64,000 bases of DNA from NCBI GenBank assembly GCA_021781415.1, contig JAJXWW010000157.1, forward strand, positions 26,351 to 90,350. Direction: 5' to 3'. This document shows, piece by piece, positions 9,192 through 16,851 of the stretch. Numbering within the stretch: the stretch's first letter is position 1; every line of letters starts with the position of its first letter. Both the position numbers and the translations under genes were made by a program. Under the pieces are notes generated by a model. That model worked only from the letters and a program-made list of their open reading frames with translations. It was not told the origin of the DNA and searched no databases. This stretch comes from Planctomycetota bacterium. GTDB lineage: Bacteria > Planctomycetota > Planctomycetia > Gemmatales > Gemmataceae.

Positions 9192-10025
9192 ATGCGAGAA
9201 AGGTTCACGGTCGGGGCGCTTGTCGTTTGCGCAGCTTACCTCGGAGCAGGATTCCTCAATCGCGCCGAGGCCGCGCCGGAACAGCCTCCTTATGTCATCC
9301 TCTTGCGTTCGCGCGACAGCACGGTCGTTCCGGAACGGACAAAACACGGCGAGACGGGCGGCGGTTTCATCCAGGTCACGCAAGTCGAACCCAATGTCCT
9401 TCTGGTCGTGATGCGCGGAGCGACTGCCGCGGGCGACGATCACGCCGGACGAGCCTCGCTCCAGTTCAATCTCACTCAGGATTTAGAGATTCAGGCAACG
9501 CGCGGAGGGTTGCGTCCTCCTCGATTGGTGGCGACGGCATGGGTGATCGGAAGTCTACATTCGTCTCAACGACACGGCGGGACGGCCGATCAATCGCCCG
9601 CCTGTTTCGTACTGCGTTCGGGGAGCAATCCAATCGTCAATCTGTGTCTCAAACCGCATAGCGCGGCCGGTTGTCAGAATTTACTCGTCAACGAGCGTGC
9701 CGGCCCCGTTGAAACCATCGTCTCCACGGGGTTGTATAACCTGACGCAGACTTTCGCTTTGAGTGCCGTACAAGAGCGGACGCATCTCTCCGGCGCGGCG
9801 GCGGCCAATTACGATCCCGATCCGAAGCTCGACGCGCACTGGAACGAAGTGCTGAAACCGTTCCGAGCCGTGTCCCATCGAGATTTTGGCTTCCGAGTCA
9901 TTCTCCGCGTCGTGGAAGAGACACCGCCTCCCGGCGCGGGCGAACCGGACGACAGCATCCTTCCTCCACCGAAGGAACAGAAATCGAACGGCGTTCCGAT
10001 GAAGGACGCGATTCCCTCGCGCTGA
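9192..10025 (+). CDS. Secreted hypothetical protein
   Basis: About 277 residues from the ATG at 9192, chosen because a signal peptide begins there (MRERFTVGALVVCAAYLGAG, with a likely cut after AEA) and a purine-rich ribosome site precedes it. The mature part has no motif I recognise. Two Cys (NLCLKPHSAAGC) could pair after export. The last 35 residues are Pro-rich and probably disordered. The gene is 54 nt upstream of motA on the same strand, so co-transcription is possible, but no functional link to the motor can be shown. Confidence 0.65.
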   Translation: MRERFTVGALVVCAAYLGAGFLNRAEAAPEQPPYVILLRSRDSTVVPERTKHGETGGGFIQVTQVEPNVLLVVMRGATAAGDDHAGRASLQFNLTQDLEIQATRGGLRPPRLVATAWVIGSLHSSQRHGGTADQSPACFVLRSGSNPIVNLCLKPHSAAGCQNLLVNERAGPVETIVSTGLYNLTQTFALSAVQERTHLSGAAAANYDPDPKLDAHWNEVLKPFRAVSHRDFGFRVILRVVEETPPPGAGEPDDSILPPPKEQKSNGVPMKDAIPSR

Positions 10026-10079
10026 TCGAGTCGCCGATGCCCGTACGATGAGGATCTCTCGTTCCAAGGAGATGGATGG

Positions 10080-10928
10080 ATGGTAACCATCGGAGGATGT
10101 TTGGTGGTAATCGGCGCGATTCTCACCGGCTACACCATGGCCGGCGGACACATCGGAGCGCTGATGCACCCTTCGGAAGTCGTGACCATCGGCGGGTCGG
10201 CTCTGGGCGCGCTCATCATTCAATCGCCAAAAAAGGTGATGACCGATCTGATTCGTTGCGTCATTCAGGTCGTCAAAGGCTCGCCGTACAATCGCCAAAC
10301 CTATGTGCAATTGTTTCAATTGGTGTACGGGGTGACTAAACTGACGCGGCGCGACGGTCTGCTTGCCCTCGAATCGCAGCTCGGCGATGAACACGATTGT
10401 CCGCTGTTTAAGAGCTATCCAAAGATTACAGGCAATCATCACGCCGCTCACTTCCTGTTCAACGCCCTGGCGCTGATACCCGAGAGCAAAGAACCGGAGC
10501 ATATGCGAGCCGCGCTGGAGGAAGAGATTCGCGTGATCGAGCGCGAGCATCATGCGGCGGTGGGTGTGCTGTCGAAGACGGCGGACGCACTGCCAGGGTT
10601 CGGCATCGTGGCGGCGGTTCTGGGTATCGTCATCACCATGCAGGCCATCGATGGACCGGCCAACGAGATCGGCCACAAGGTCGGGGCGGCACTGGTCGGA
10701 ACATTTCTCGGCATTTTAGCTTCCTACGGTTTCTTCGCGCCGATGGCCGGACGTATGGAATTTCTGGGCGAAGCGGAGACGACGTTCTTTCGCGTCGTAT
10801 CGACCGCCACTGTCGCCATCAGCGCCGGCGAAAGCCCTCGTGAAGTCGTGACGCGAGCCTATCGACTCGTCGGCACCGATTGTCGTCCCAGTCGCACCGA
10901 ATTGACGGAGATCTTCAAGGAAGGTTGA
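10080..10928 (+). CDS. motA: Flagellar motor stator protein MotA
   Basis: A 282-residue four-helix membrane protein. MotA forms a pentamer around a MotB dimer and couples ion flow to rotor torque. The N-terminal helix (VTIGGCLVVIGAILTGYTMAGG), the LMHPSEVVTIGGSALGALI segment, the cytoplasmic loop with charged residues (RREHH-type EREHHAAVG) and the C-terminal pair of helices (PGFGIVAAVLGIVITMQAI and ALVGTFLGILASYGFFAP) match the family. AAGGAG lies 11 nt before the ATG. motB follows after 46 nt. No other flagellar genes are in the window. Confidence 0.93.
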   Translation: MVTIGGCLVVIGAILTGYTMAGGHIGALMHPSEVVTIGGSALGALIIQSPKKVMTDLIRCVIQVVKGSPYNRQTYVQLFQLVYGVTKLTRRDGLLALESQLGDEHDCPLFKSYPKITGNHHAAHFLFNALALIPESKEPEHMRAALEEEIRVIEREHHAAVGVLSKTADALPGFGIVAAVLGIVITMQAIDGPANEIGHKVGAALVGTFLGILASYGFFAPMAGRMEFLGEAETTFFRVVSTATVAISAGESPREVVTRAYRLVGTDCRPSRTELTEIFKEG

Positions 10929-10974
10929 GAGTACCTTTCGGATCGATCTCTCGGAGGCACGAAGGAGGCGTTTC

Positions 10975-11550
10975 GTGGCGGGAAAGGGCGGGGGAGCATG
11001 GAAGGTGGCCTACGCGGACTTCGTGACCGCCATGATGGCGTTTTTTCTCGTCATGTGGATCTGCGGCCAGGATCAGAACGTCAAGCACGCCGTTTCTTTC
11101 TACTTTAGCGATCCCTTTAATCATTCCGACATGCCTTTCTCCAAACGATCGGGCCGCTCCGGCGCGATGCTCCAACAATCGGAGAGCGGCAATGTGCCGC
11201 TGTCGGAGAATGTGGCGCTGGGGCACGGGCGCAATCCGTATCTCCGAAAGGAGCCGAACAGCGTCTGTACCAAGCTGGTGAGCGATTGGATTCAAACGGA
11301 CAAGACGGCCAAAGTCTACTGGCGCGACCAAGCGCGACGGCAACGGGATCTGTCGAGATGGGGCGAGAAGAACAACGCCGACCGCGAGGCTTCGGAACGC
11401 ACGGCCCTCCGCGAATTGACTAGGCAATTGAAAGAAGAGATCAAACGCGATCTTCCCGACCGGATGCAAAATCCCTATCGCGATCTTCTCGTCGAAGCCA
11501 TCGCCGAGGTCAACTGGACCGAGTTGGCCGAGGATCTTTTGGGGCATTGA
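10975..11550 (+). CDS. motB: MotB-like stator protein lacking the OmpA domain
   Basis: The N-terminus has the MotB signature: GAWKVAYADFVTAMMAFFLVMWI, with the single membrane helix and the conserved Asp (in YADF) that binds the ion. The start is GTG at 10975 with GAAGGAGG about 8 nt upstream. At 191 residues it is about 100 shorter than usual. After the plug-like region the protein has a charged helical stretch (residues about 110-170) and then stops, with no OmpA-type peptidoglycan-binding domain. The stop at 11550 is followed within 60 nt by a tRNA fragment and an accessory patch, so truncation by rearrangement is possible. An ancestral short form or a divergent C-terminus is the alternative. 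Confidence 0.85.
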   Translation: MAGKGGGAWKVAYADFVTAMMAFFLVMWICGQDQNVKHAVSFYFSDPFNHSDMPFSKRSGRSGAMLQQSESGNVPLSENVALGHGRNPYLRKEPNSVCTKLVSDWIQTDKTAKVYWRDQARRQRDLSRWGEKNNADREASERTALRELTRQLKEEIKRDLPDRMQNPYRDLLVEAIAEVNWTELAEDLLGH

Positions 11551-11606
11551 ACGCCGTCTTGTCGCCCCTCGGGGTGTGGTGGGATAAAAACGAGGTCTTC
11601 CACCAA

Positions 11607-11638
11607 GCGCCCGTAGCTCAGGAATTAGAGCCTCCGTT
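11607..11638 (+). pseudogene. 5' half of a tRNA gene (Arg-type), cut in the anticodon loop
   Basis: Bases 11607-11631 read as a tRNA acceptor strand GCGCCCG, TA, and a full D-arm (GCTC-AGGAATTA-GAGC). They continue with about seven bases of a 5' anticodon stem (CTCCGTT) and then lose all tRNA character. No matching T-arm or 3' acceptor (CGGGCGC) follows. The break falls at the anticodon loop, a common integration site for tyrosine recombinases. The stop codon of the DUF1990 gene lies inside this fragment on the other strand. Isoacceptor identity (Arg) is a guess from the 5' half. Confidence 0.7.
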
Positions 11639-12194
11639 GGATCGCTGCTGCCGACTCTCGCCCGAAGCGTTTCTGGGTGCGTCGAAACATCGGATAGCCG
11701 ATCTTGGTCAGCAGATGCCTTGGTCGGGAGAAGGCCAGAATGTTGTACCACACGCTGTTGTCGGCGTGATCCCATTCGATCGAGAAGCGTTCCTCGCCCG
11801 AACCCGCATGGTCGGGTAACGTGCCATAGGCAAAGCCGAACTCGGTGAGCGGGCCAGCTTTGTCCACGACGTACACGATCCGGCAGGCGTTGAGCCACCA
11901 GAGGCCGATGGAGCGAGCCAAGATCGCCACGACTTGCCCTTCCTCAATCGGCGCATTGATGGATGATGCTTCCAGCCAACCCAGATGGAATTGCTCCCAC
12001 CGTCGCAACCCTGCCACTGCCGCTGCAAAAACACGTTCCCCCTCACCCAGTTTGATTCGGGTGTGGTCCACAACGTACCCGGCAGGGGGTTGGGTCGCCG
12101 TCGCACCGATGGACGTGTAGGTGAAGTCGAGCTTCGCCTGTTCCGCCAGGAAACGATGGATGGATTCAGCAGAAGGCTTCCGAAACGACAACAT
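11625..12194 (-). CDS. DUF1990 family protein
   Basis: About 190 residues from the ATG at 12194; a second in-frame ATG at 12206 would add four. The N-terminal KPSAESIHRFLAEQAKLDFTY and the central GTLPDHAGSGEERFSIEW fit the DUF1990 family, which has no established activity. The C-terminus ends in RESAAAIQRRL, and its TAA stop is supplied by the tRNA fragment at 11607-11638, so the natural end was probably replaced at the junction. It is divergent from the SDR gene at 12307. Confidence 0.75.
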   Translation of the reverse strand: MLSFRKPSAESIHRFLAEQAKLDFTYTSIGATATQPPAGYVVDHTRIKLGEGERVFAAAVAGLRRWEQFHLGWLEASSINAPIEEGQVVAILARSIGLWWLNACRIVYVVDKAGPLTEFGFAYGTLPDHAGSGEERFSIEWDHADNSVWYNILAFSRPRHLLTKIGYPMFRRTQKRFGRESAAAIQRRL

Positions 12195-12306
12195 CCTCGA
12201 TCTCACCCCGACCGTAGCTCTCGGCTTTAGTTCCCAATTGAGTAAAATGCCTCCTCATTATCGTAACCGCGGAAGAGCTTGTTTTGTAACTGGATTCAAC
12301 AGAGCG

Positions 12307-13248
12307 ATGACGATTGAGGCGTCGGAAGCTGTCGGCAGTGCGAAGGTTCCCGTCATTCTGTTGACGGGAGGGACCGGCTATGTCGGCGGTCGGCTGATCC
12401 AGCTGCTCGAACAAATGAATGGGACGCTGCGCTGCCTCGCCCGTGACCCGGCCAAGCTGCGATCCCGTGTTCAGCGAAAGACCGAGATCGTCCGGGGAGA
12501 TGTCCTGGACTTGCCCTCGCTCGAAGCAGCGATGCACGGAGTCAGCACGGCCTACTACCTCGTCCACCTGATGTCAGGAGCATCCGACTTCGAGGAGCAG
12601 GATCGAAAGGCGGCGTCGAATTTCGCCCGGGCAACGAAGCAGGCGGGCGTGCAGCGGATCGTTTACCTGGGTGGATTGGGGGACGACAGCGATCCCAAGC
12701 TCTCCCCCCACCTGCGCAGCCGCCACGAAGTCGGAAAGATTCTGCGAGAGTCAGGCGTCGAGGTCATCGAATTCCGGGCCTCTGTTGTGATCGGAGCGGG
12801 GAGCCTGTCGTTCGATCTCATCAAGACCCTGACCGACCGGCTGCCGGTGATGATCTGCCCTCGTTGGCTCACCACGCCGACCCAGCCCATCGCCGTGGAC
12901 GATGTGCTGGCCTACCTGCTGGCGGCGAAGGATTTGCCTCCGGGCGAGAGCCGAATCTTCGAGATCGGGTGCGAGGATGTTACAACCTACGGTGGGATGA
13001 TTCGGGAATTCGCCCGCCAGCGAGGTTTGATGCGGTGGTTGATTTATGTGCCGGTTCTGACGCCTTACCTGTCGAGCCTCTGGCTCGCTTTGGTCACACC
13101 GACCAAGTACGAGGTTGGCCGACATCTCATCGAAGGCTTAAAGAATCCGACGGTGGTTGGAGACAGGAAGGCGTTGGACGTGTTTCCCATCCGGCCGATG
13201 AGCGTAAAGGAAGCGATCTCCAAGGCACTTGCCGGTACGGACGCATGA
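12307..13248 (+). CDS. NAD(P)-binding SDR-type protein (short form)
   Basis: The ATG at 12307 is placed just before the Rossmann motif (VILLTGGTGYVGGRL). An in-frame ATG at 12247 is possible and neither has a strong ribosome site. The protein has 313 residues and resembles the atypical SDR of the NmrA/NDUFA9 type (YYLVHLMSG, VQRIVYLGGLGDD). Family members that carry a C-terminal DUF2867 domain are about 480 residues. This one ends at ISKALAGTDA, two bases before the end of the converging uvsE gene, so the extra domain is missing here. The substrate is unknown. Confidence 0.75.
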   Translation: MTIEASEAVGSAKVPVILLTGGTGYVGGRLIQLLEQMNGTLRCLARDPAKLRSRVQRKTEIVRGDVLDLPSLEAAMHGVSTAYYLVHLMSGASDFEEQDRKAASNFARATKQAGVQRIVYLGGLGDDSDPKLSPHLRSRHEVGKILRESGVEVIEFRASVVIGAGSLSFDLIKTLTDRLPVMICPRWLTTPTQPIAVDDVLAYLLAAKDLPPGESRIFEIGCEDVTTYGGMIREFARQRGLMRWLIYVPVLTPYLSSLWLALVTPTKYEVGRHLIEGLKNPTVVGDRKALDVFPIRPMSVKEAISKALAGTDA

Positions 13249-13249
13249 T

Positions 13250-14152
13250 TTACTTCATGCAATCGGACAACTCCGCCTTCAGCTTCTCGACCGCCAATTC
13301 CTTCGCTTTGGCTTCGACCTCGACCGCGATCGTCTTTCTTCGCCAGCAATCCGGGAAGTCGTTCACGTCGATGAAGTCGTGGTGACGCTCGGGCTTCGGC
13401 CCGTCCCAGCCATCGAGCGGACTGGAGATATGAAACATCGGCTCCCGATCCCAGGTAGCCATCGCTTTCTTCGTGGCCTGTTCGACGCTCAGCCCGTCGG
13501 GGTTGCAGCGGTGGTGATGCACGTCGTAGACGAGCGGCACGCCGGTCGCCTTGCAGATCGGGAGCAGGTCGGAGGGTGTGAAAATCTTGTCGTCGTTCTC
13601 GACGGTCAACCGCTTTCTCGCTCTGGACGACAGGCGGTCGAGGTTTCGAGCGAAGTCGGCCAACGCCTTCTGCTTGTCTCCGTAGGCCCCGCCACCGTGG
13701 ATGTTGATGACATCGGCCCCGATCCACTCGGCGACCTCGGCTTGGTATTCCAGTTCACGAATCGAAGAGTCCACGATGGCAGGCTTCTGCGAGTTCAGCA
13801 CCACGAACTGATCCGGATGGAAGCAGGTCCGCAGCTTGTGCTTCTTCACGAACCGTCCGCACGTCTTGAAGCGGCGAACGATCTCGTCGCCATCCGGCAG
13901 TTCCTCGACCTCGTAGCCGCAGGTTGGATGCGTCTTGAGCGGGAGAATCTGGCTGTTCACCCGAAAGCACCCGATTCCGTGGTCGGCACAAAACGGAAGG
14001 GCGAGTAGCAAGGCATCGGCATTCGACATGCAAAGCCTGGACAGCTTAGCGAGAGCGTCGGGGCGTCTCATCTTGCCGATGGCCGTGGTCGTCGTGGTGA
14101 AGAACTCGATCGGCTGGTCCCGAAAGGTGCAGCAGAGGCCAAGGCGAATCAT
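13250..14152 (-). CDS. uvsE: UV DNA damage endonuclease UvsE/UVDE
   Basis: A 300-residue TIM-barrel endonuclease that nicks DNA 5' to UV photoproducts and starts alternative excision repair. Family motifs are visible: MIRLGLCC at the start, RTCFHPDQFVVLNS (metal-binding His), INIHGGGAYGDK, LTVENDD, VPLVYDVHHHRCN and MFHISSPLDG. The start at 14152 is fixed by family N-terminus. Its ATG overlaps the TGA (14149-14151) of the upstream broken tspO-like frame as ATGA, which shows the two were once translationally coupled. It ends 2 nt from the SDR stop. Confidence 0.93.
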   Translation of the reverse strand: MIRLGLCCTFRDQPIEFFTTTTTAIGKMRRPDALAKLSRLCMSNADALLLALPFCADHGIGCFRVNSQILPLKTHPTCGYEVEELPDGDEIVRRFKTCGRFVKKHKLRTCFHPDQFVVLNSQKPAIVDSSIRELEYQAEVAEWIGADVINIHGGGAYGDKQKALADFARNLDRLSSRARKRLTVENDDKIFTPSDLLPICKATGVPLVYDVHHHRCNPDGLSVEQATKKAMATWDREPMFHISSPLDGWDGPKPERHHDFIDVNDFPDCWRRKTIAVEVEAKAKELAVEKLKAELSDCMK

Positions 14153-14513
14153 GCTCGTCCCCAATTCATCGCCGTGATGCTCAGTTGCAGCACAGTCGCA
14201 ATCGACACCCAAATGAAGTACGGCCCGTGAGCGACAGCGACTCAACGGTAGTGCCACCAACGGCGACCACGCACCCGACGATCGTGGCCCAGACGATCGG
14301 GAAGTCCGCGGCGGCGAGCGATACGTTTCGCATCCCGGAGAAGATCGGCATGAACGGCAGGTTCGCCACGAGGTTGAGGACGAACGGCAGCGCCACTTCC
14401 CACGGCAGCTTCTTCCCGATCGTCTGGACGAACGTCAGGAGGAAAAGGATCATCACCTTCCACTTTCCGCCGATCGCATCCAGCGTAGCCTCGAACCGGA
14501 CGGTGGTACTCGG
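14149..14513 (-). pseudogene. Broken tspO-like gene joined to an hxlR-like 5' piece
   Basis: The frame from 14513 starts with a short piece like the recognition helix region of HxlR regulators (FEATLDAIGGKWKVMIL). It then becomes TspO/MBR-like membrane sequence (LPWEVALPFVLNLVANLPF, PIFSGMRNVSLAAADFPIVW). Near 14255 the similarity moves to another frame, where WHYR is followed by a TGA (plus-strand TCA at 14242-14244) at a position where the family has Trp. It then continues as PYFIWVSIATVL to a stop at 14149 that overlaps uvsE. So there are at least one frameshift and one nonsense codon. TspO proteins bind porphyrins and regulate stress or pigment responses; this copy should not work. Confidence 0.75.
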
Positions 14514-14648
14514 TCAAGGCGTCCTTGTTCGTCCTACTTACTCGCATGCAAGTACCTCGCCTTTTTCTGCGTATTTGGCCGGTGAATGAGTAGATTCTAT
14601 CATTTCTGCGAAACGAAATCAGGACAAAATCAACGGAGGAAATGCGGA

Positions 14649-14924
14649 ATGGCGAGCTTGTTCCATGCGTTTCGGCTCGAGGATGTCGTGCTACGGAACC
14701 GCATCGCCGTCTCGCCGATGTGCCATTATTCGTCGGACAACGGCCGCCCGAACGATTGGCACTTCGTCCATCTCGGCTCCCGTGCGGTCGGCGGTGCTGG
14801 CCTTGTGGTGGTGGAAGCGACAGCGGTTTCACAGGGGCGAGAGAGCTTTGCGGATAGTCTCTTAGGCGTGCTTCTGGGGCGAGAAGCGCCGAGCGACGTA
14901 GCCCATCTCGTAACGAATGGCTAA
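14649..14924 (+). pseudogene. Truncated old-yellow-enzyme (NADH:flavin oxidoreductase) N-terminus
   Basis: The ATG at 14649 has GGAGGAA about 9 nt upstream. The first 60 residues match the N-terminus of OYE/YqjM-type flavin reductases ([49 protein letters not shown]). After AVSQGRE the protein leaves the family and stops at 92 residues, against about 350-370 for the enzyme. The break lies near 14835, about 110 nt before the tRNA-Arg. A full OYE cannot be made. Confidence 0.8.
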
Positions 14925-14945
14925 AATAGAAGGCGAGGCCGCTAC

Positions 14946-15019
14946 GCCCCCGTAGCTCAGATGGATAGAGCGCAGCTTTCCTAAAGCTGATGTCGCAGGT
15001 TCGACTCCTGCCGGGGGTA
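14946..15019 (+). tRNA. tRNA-Arg (anticodon CCT)
   Basis: A full cloverleaf of 74 nt: acceptor GCCCCCG/CGGGGGT, D-arm GCTC/GAGC, anticodon stem CAGCT/AGCTG with loop TTCCTAA (CCT, reading AGG), T-arm GCAGG-TTCGACT-CCTGC and discriminator A. CCA is not encoded. It lies at the right side of the accessory patch but is intact and differs in sequence from the tRNA fragment at 11607. Confidence 0.95.
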
Positions 15020-15200
15020 CTCCGCATCCCACTCGTCTGGCAACGAATCCAAGCGATAGGAGAATGAGCCGTCGAATACAGGCATTTCGAAGCGTCCGCA
15101 CACGTCCCACACAGGATTCTTTCAAATCTGCTTCCATCCCTCGCATACGTCCCCGGCTCGGATAAGATGAAGTTAGAAGCCCCAAGGGAGGAGACGATCC

Positions 15201-16739
15201 ATGAGTGCCGCCAATTTCCACGCACAAATCCTCGAATTGATTCGCCGTGCCTCCGCATTTCTCCCTCCCGATGTGTCGCAGGTGATTGAGACCCACCGCG
15301 CCCTGGAACAAGCTGGGTCCAAGGCGGGTCTGGCACTCGATCTCGTCGCGCAGAACATCGGCTTGGCCAAACGGCTTAGCGCTCCCATTTGTCAGGACAC
15401 GGGGACGATTACGTTCTCTATGCACACTCCGGTCGGCTTCGATCAGCTCGAACTGGAAGGGGTGGCGCGCGAAGCGGTTGCCGAAGCCACGGCGAAAGGC
15501 TATCTGCGACAAAACTCGGTGGACAGCATCAGCGGCAAGAATACCGGCAATAATCTCGGTGCCGGTAGCCCCGTCTTCCATTGGCATCAGCATCGTAAAG
15601 ACACGATAGACATCCGTATTATCCTTAAAGGCGGCGGCTGCGAGAACATGAGCGCCCAGTATTCGCTGCCCGCTACGCTCGACGGCAAGCGTTGCGACCG
15701 CGATCTCGAGGGCGTGCGATCTTGCATCCTCAATGCCGTGTGGAACGCTCAAGGCAAAGGCTGCGGGCCGGGATTTCTCGGCGTCTGCATCGGAGGCGAC
15801 CGCGCCACCGGATACGAATTCGCCAAGGAACAACTACTGCGCGATCTCGACGACACGAACCCCGTGTCCGAACTGGCGGCGTTGGAGGCGCGCATTCTCG
15901 ATGAAGCGAATCGGCTCGACATCGGCCCGATGGGATTCGGCGGGAAGTTGACGATCGGCAGCTGCAAGATCGGCGCGCGGAATCGGTTGCCCGCTTCGTA
16001 TTTCGTTACCGTCGCCTATATGTGTTGGGCCTATCGGCGGCGAGGCGTCGTTCTCGATGCCGAAGGCGAGGTTGTCGAATGGTTGTACCAAGCGCCCGGC
16101 GAGTTTGATCGCGACTATAGCCACGAGGCCGAGCGGCTCGATCTCGGCGTCAGCGGCAAGAAGGCGATTACCCTACGGACCCCGTTGAGTGAAACCGATG
16201 TGCGCAACCTCAAGGCCGGAGACATCGTACTCCTCAACGGAGTCCTATTCACGGGACGCGATGAGATACACAAGTATCTGTTTAAGGGCGGCGATTTGCC
16301 CATCCTACAGAACGGAGCGATCTATCATTGCGGCCCGGTCGTTCTCGAGGACAAAGGAACCTATCGAGTAGTGGCGGCTGGACCGACAACTTCCATCCGT
16401 GAAGAACCGTATCAGGCCGACATCATTCGGCGCTACGGCATCAAGGCGGTGATTGGCAAGGGCGGCATGGGAGCCAAAACGCTCCAAGCGTGCAAGGATC
16501 ACGGTTGCGTCTATCTGCACGGCATCGGCGGCGCGGCTCAGATCTACGCGCGCTGCGTGGAGCGCGTCGAGGGAGTGCATTTGAAGGAGAAGTTTGGAAG
16601 TCCCGAAGCCGTCTGGGTGCTGCGCGTCAAAGACTTCCCTGCCGTGGTGACGATGGATGCGCACGGTCAATCGCTGCATCAAGAAGTGGCGGATTCCTCC
16701 AAGGGGCGATTGCAAGACGTACTCGCCGCCGCGCGGTAA
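15201..16739 (+). CDS. fumA: Class I fumarate hydratase
   Basis: A 512-residue single-chain iron-sulfur fumarase that interconverts fumarate and malate in the TCA cycle. Catalytic region motifs: PICQDTGT with Cys64, KGGGCENM, GPGFLGVCIGGD near Cys188, and a third cluster ligand probably Cys275 (AYMCWAYRR). The C-terminal beta-like half has KAGDIVLLNGVLFTGRDEIHKYL and AAGPTTSIREEPYQ, then IGKGGMGA. The ribosome site GGGAGGAG lies just upstream, and a TAAGAT at 15161 could be a -10 box. The cysteine assignment is by comparison from memory, not by alignment. Confidence 0.92.
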   Translation: MSAANFHAQILELIRRASAFLPPDVSQVIETHRALEQAGSKAGLALDLVAQNIGLAKRLSAPICQDTGTITFSMHTPVGFDQLELEGVAREAVAEATAKGYLRQNSVDSISGKNTGNNLGAGSPVFHWHQHRKDTIDIRIILKGGGCENMSAQYSLPATLDGKRCDRDLEGVRSCILNAVWNAQGKGCGPGFLGVCIGGDRATGYEFAKEQLLRDLDDTNPVSELAALEARILDEANRLDIGPMGFGGKLTIGSCKIGARNRLPASYFVTVAYMCWAYRRRGVVLDAEGEVVEWLYQAPGEFDRDYSHEAERLDLGVSGKKAITLRTPLSETDVRNLKAGDIVLLNGVLFTGRDEIHKYLFKGGDLPILQNGAIYHCGPVVLEDKGTYRVVAAGPTTSIREEPYQADIIRRYGIKAVIGKGGMGAKTLQACKDHGCVYLHGIGGAAQIYARCVERVEGVHLKEKFGSPEAVWVLRVKDFPAVVTMDAHGQSLHQEVADSSKGRLQDVLAAAR

Positions 16740-16851
16740 GTGTTCCCTTCCTAGGTCGAGAAAATCGGCTCGACGGAAGCGGTTCGCCTTGACCGACATG
16801 CGGCCTGAGCCAAAATGGAGATAGCTCTGGGCATCCGGCGAGGATCGAATA

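Noticed and set aside
14242..15336. Long minus-strand frame across uvsE and the tRNA-Arg region
   Set aside because: It crosses a tRNA on the other strand and lacks family features. Only its last part carries TspO similarity, as a frameshifted piece.
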